From CAZPHU01 sp964419255 (lineage in GTDB: Bacteria; Fibrobacterota; Chitinivibrionia; Chitinivibrionales; CAYFVL01): a DNA stretch of 14,698 nt. Made by a program: the position numbers and the translations under genes. Shown in pieces: positions 13,066 to 14,698 of this stretch. Location of the stretch: the NCBI GenBank assembly GCA_964419255.1, contig CAYQOU010000085.1:1-14698 (forward strand), written 5' to 3'. Position 1 is the stretch's first letter. The number at the start of each line of letters is the position of its first letter. The notes under the pieces were generated by a model. It saw nothing but the letters and a program-made list of their open reading frames with translations. It searched no databases and was not told where the DNA came from.

Positions 13066-14013
13066 ATGAAAATGTCTTGGAAAATTGGTGAAGTTAGAGG
13101 AATTTCGGTCAACGTGCACGCGACTTTCCTGATATTGCTGGGCTGGATAGCCATGGGGCAGCTTCAGGGAGGGTTTCAGAACGCTCTGCTGGGCATACTG
13201 TTCACCATTTCAGTGTTCGCAACCATTGTGCTTCACGAGCTGGGGCATGCATTAGCCGCTGCCCGCTACGGTATACCCACTCGCGATATTACTCTGTGGC
13301 CAATTGGGGGCGTAGCGCGCCTGGAGAGAATGCCCCGGGAGCCCAAAGAGGAGCTGGTGGTTGCGCTCGCCGGGCCTGCGGTGAATATAGCACTGATCGT
13401 AGCGTTTGCAATACTGAATAATTTCATCTCTCTGTTTTTTTCCCACTACTCTGCAAGTACGCTTGCGGTTGGGTTTTTGTCACAATTGATCTGGGTGAAT
13501 GGATTTTTGGCCCTGTTTAATCTTCTGCCGGCCTTTCCCATGGATGGGGGGCGGGTGCTTCGTGCATTCCTGGCGATGCGCATGTCATACCTGCCGGCAA
13601 CCAGGATAGCAGCTTCGGCAGGGCGCATGATGTCGGTGTTGTTTGGTGTAGCGGGTTTTTTCATCCTAAACCAGCCTATGCTGGTTATCATAGCGCTGTT
13701 TGTCTGGTTCGCCGCGGGAAGCGAAGAGAGAATGGTGGCCATGCAGGAGAGGTTCGGAAATAGCGCAGATCCCTTCAGTTCTCCGAGGCAGGGCAGACCC
13801 ACCGTGCATAATGCGTTCAAGGTTTTACGGTATCAGGTTGCCGATGATGAAGAGGTGGAGGATGGCCAATACTGGGAAGAGGGCAAAAGGAAACGGTTTG
13901 GGTTTTCTTTTATCGGCAATATGTTTCCCGAAACCGGCTCTCAGAATAAATCCCACCGCGGCACCGATAAAAACTCCCGCTCTCATCACAATGTTCATGT
14001 GGTTTTCAGATAA
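13066..14013 (+). CDS. Site-2 protease family (M50) membrane metalloprotease
   Basis: 315 residues from the ATG at 13066, chosen over the GTG at 13057 because AAGG ends at 13057 with normal spacing to 13066. Zinc-binding HELGH is at 57-61 inside a transmembrane helix. The third ligand is D160 in NLLPAFPMDGGR. AGPAVN at 102-107 is the loop typical of the SpoIVFB/Rip1-like group. About six membrane helices end near residue 225. Intramembrane cleavage of a transmembrane substrate, often an anti-sigma factor, is the known role; the substrate here is unknown. The tandem CBS domains common in this group are missing and are replaced by a ~90-residue acidic then basic tail. Its final 34 residues look unusual and lie antisense to a hydrophobic frame. 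Confidence 0.92.
   Translation: MKMSWKIGEVRGISVNVHATFLILLGWIAMGQLQGGFQNALLGILFTISVFATIVLHELGHALAAARYGIPTRDITLWPIGGVARLERMPREPKEELVVALAGPAVNIALIVAFAILNNFISLFFSHYSASTLAVGFLSQLIWVNGFLALFNLLPAFPMDGGRVLRAFLAMRMSYLPATRIAASAGRMMSVLFGVAGFFILNQPMLVIIALFVWFAAGSEERMVAMQERFGNSADPFSSPRQGRPTVHNAFKVLRYQVADDEEVEDGQYWEEGKRKRFGFSFIGNMFPETGSQNKSHRGTDKNSRSHHNVHVVFR
13825..13998 (-). CDS. Possible antisense small membrane protein
   Basis: 57 codons inside the 3' end of the protease gene. The translation has two hydrophobic stretches: residues 8-20 (GVFIGAAVGFILR, with small-residue spacing typical of packed helices) and residues 37-57 (ending IIGNLIP), separated by a basic loop KHIADKRKPK, giving an inside-positive hairpin. 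No convincing SD precedes the ATG. Antisense of acidic codons (GAA, GAG, GAT) is hydrophobic by nature, so the second half may be an artefact of the acidic tail on the other strand. Confidence 0.22.
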   Translation of the reverse strand: MNIVMRAGVFIGAAVGFILRAGFGKHIADKRKPKPFPFALFPVLAILHLFIIGNLIP

Positions 14014-14068
14014 TCAATCATCAGAATTTTTACTATATTAAGTAGTTTACAAACAGGGGAGATTATCC

Positions 14069-14100
14069 TTGTCGTCAACCGGAGTGGTGGTTGGCGACGA
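14069..14100. repeat. Hairpin in the protease-fmdB gap
   Basis: GTCGTCAACC (14071-14080) pairs with GGTTGGCGAC (14089-14098), one G-T pair, 8-nt loop, extendable by two pairs. No T-run follows, so it is not a clear intrinsic terminator. A second hairpin CTTCTCT / AGAGAAG (14122-14128 / 14140-14146) lies in the fmdB leader. Confidence 0.45.
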
Positions 14101-14115
14101 GGTTGTTCCTATAAT
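14091..14115 (+). promoter_or_regulatory. Possible promoter of the FmdB-type gene
   Basis: Two overlapping options. A perfect TATAAT at 14110-14115 has no good -35 at 16-18 nt. TTGGCGACGAGGTTGTT (14091-14107) resembles a -24/-12 site with GG-N10-GT, but lacks the -12 C and matches 10 of 14 positions. Either would start transcription near 14118-14122, about 60 nt before the ATG. Confidence 0.3.
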
Positions 14116-14179
14116 AGTTTGCTTCTCTCGGTTATGGAAAGAGAAGAGTGGCCTGTAACAGCTAATCGGAGTGAGTCCA

Positions 14180-14671
14180 ATGCCCATTTATGAATTCTAC
14201 TGTCCAAAGTGTCATACGATTTACAATTTCCTCTCCCGCACGATAAACACAACCGACACACCACACTGCCCCGGCTGCAGAACCAATAGCCTTCAGAGAA
14301 AGCCCTCCATGTTTGCCATAACCGGCAAATCCGACAGGGGAGAGGATGATCAGATGGATGATCTTCCCATCGACGAAAGCAAGATGGCGGACGCGATGGC
14401 CTCTCTTGCCTCGGAAGCCGAGAATATCAGCGATGATGATCCTCGCGCAGCGGCGCAACTGATGCGAAAACTGTCCGAGAAGGCTGGGTTTCAGTACGGG
14501 GATGCCTTTGAGGAGGCCCTCAGCCGCATGGAGGCGGGGGAGGATCCCGAGGAGATCGAGGCGCAGATGGGAGATGCTCTGGAGGGTGACGAAACGGCAT
14601 TTCTCAAGGCCGGCAAAAAAATCGGCAGGAAACTGCCTCCCAAAAAAGACACGACGCTATACGAGATGTAA
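14180..14671 (+). CDS. FmdB-type zinc-ribbon regulatory protein
   Basis: 163 residues from the ATG at 14180 (MPIYEFYCPKC, the standard opening of the family), with GGAGTGAG at SD distance. The GTG at 14171 is in frame but lies within the ribosome site. The N-terminal zinc ribbon has C8/C11 and C30/C33 (CPKC, CPGC), with the linker longer than the minimal family form. After residue 45 comes a long acidic, Met/Ala/Glu-rich helical tail (ASLASEAENISDDD, EEALSRMEAGEDPEEIEAQM) and a basic end. Members are called putative regulatory proteins; the molecular role is not established. The longer acidic C-terminus may mediate protein contacts. Confidence 0.88.
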   Translation: MPIYEFYCPKCHTIYNFLSRTINTTDTPHCPGCRTNSLQRKPSMFAITGKSDRGEDDQMDDLPIDESKMADAMASLASEAENISDDDPRAAAQLMRKLSEKAGFQYGDAFEEALSRMEAGEDPEEIEAQMGDALEGDETAFLKAGKKIGRKLPPKKDTTLYEM

Positions 14672-14698
14672 ACGCACCCCATCCGTCCAGCCGCAAAC

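Overview
The window (about 50% GC, no rRNA, tRNA, CRISPR array or insertion sequence seen) looks like ordinary chromosome from a Gram-negative bacterium with anaerobic or microaerobic traits. It carries a bacterial ferritin beside a rubrerythrin-like diiron protein, a cobalamin-independent methionine synthase, and several well-formed -24/-12 (sigma-54, RpoN) promoter sequences. I cannot name the phylum from the sequence. Fibrobacterota/Chitinispirillia-like or deltaproteobacterial-type lineages would fit the heavy RpoN use, but that is a guess.

Left block (1-4221, + strand): a tightly coupled three-gene operon. The first gene is cut by the window edge and has a peptidoglycan-binding-type repeat followed by a LysM domain. 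The second is a 792-residue amidohydrolase-family TIM barrel whose first metal motif (HxH) is separated from the rest of the barrel by a predicted helical insertion of about 265 residues. The third is a membrane-anchored or exported protein with a TolB/beta-propeller-like sequence, overlapping the second by 4 bp. This resembles cargo/cognate-partner modules next to contractile injection or type VI systems, but no structural injection gene lies inside the window. It is the best candidate here for an undescribed system.

Spacer 4222-4586 has no confident gene. It holds a possible decayed reading frame and nested inverted repeats.

Middle block (4587-9504, - strand): a GRP-type sugar transporter, an AEC-family permease, a strong intrinsic terminator, metE with all four zinc ligands at E. 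coli spacing, and a small cupin protein directly upstream of metE. The cupin-metE pair has a near-consensus sigma-54 promoter.

Region 9505-10394 has no confident gene on either strand. It contains a sigma-54-like element, then a run of predicted hairpins that could be a structured RNA, then a weak 144-codon open frame with one membrane segment.

Right block (10395-14671): 6-phosphogluconolactonase on the - strand, divergent from an unrecognised 91-residue protein that has a 13/14 sigma-54 promoter and an upstream cluster of ATGTC repeats. Next come ferritin and a rubrerythrin-like protein ending at a strong terminator, then an M50 site-2 protease with its own sigma-54 promoter, and an FmdB-type zinc-ribbon protein. 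A 57-codon hydrophobic frame runs antisense to the protease 3' end.
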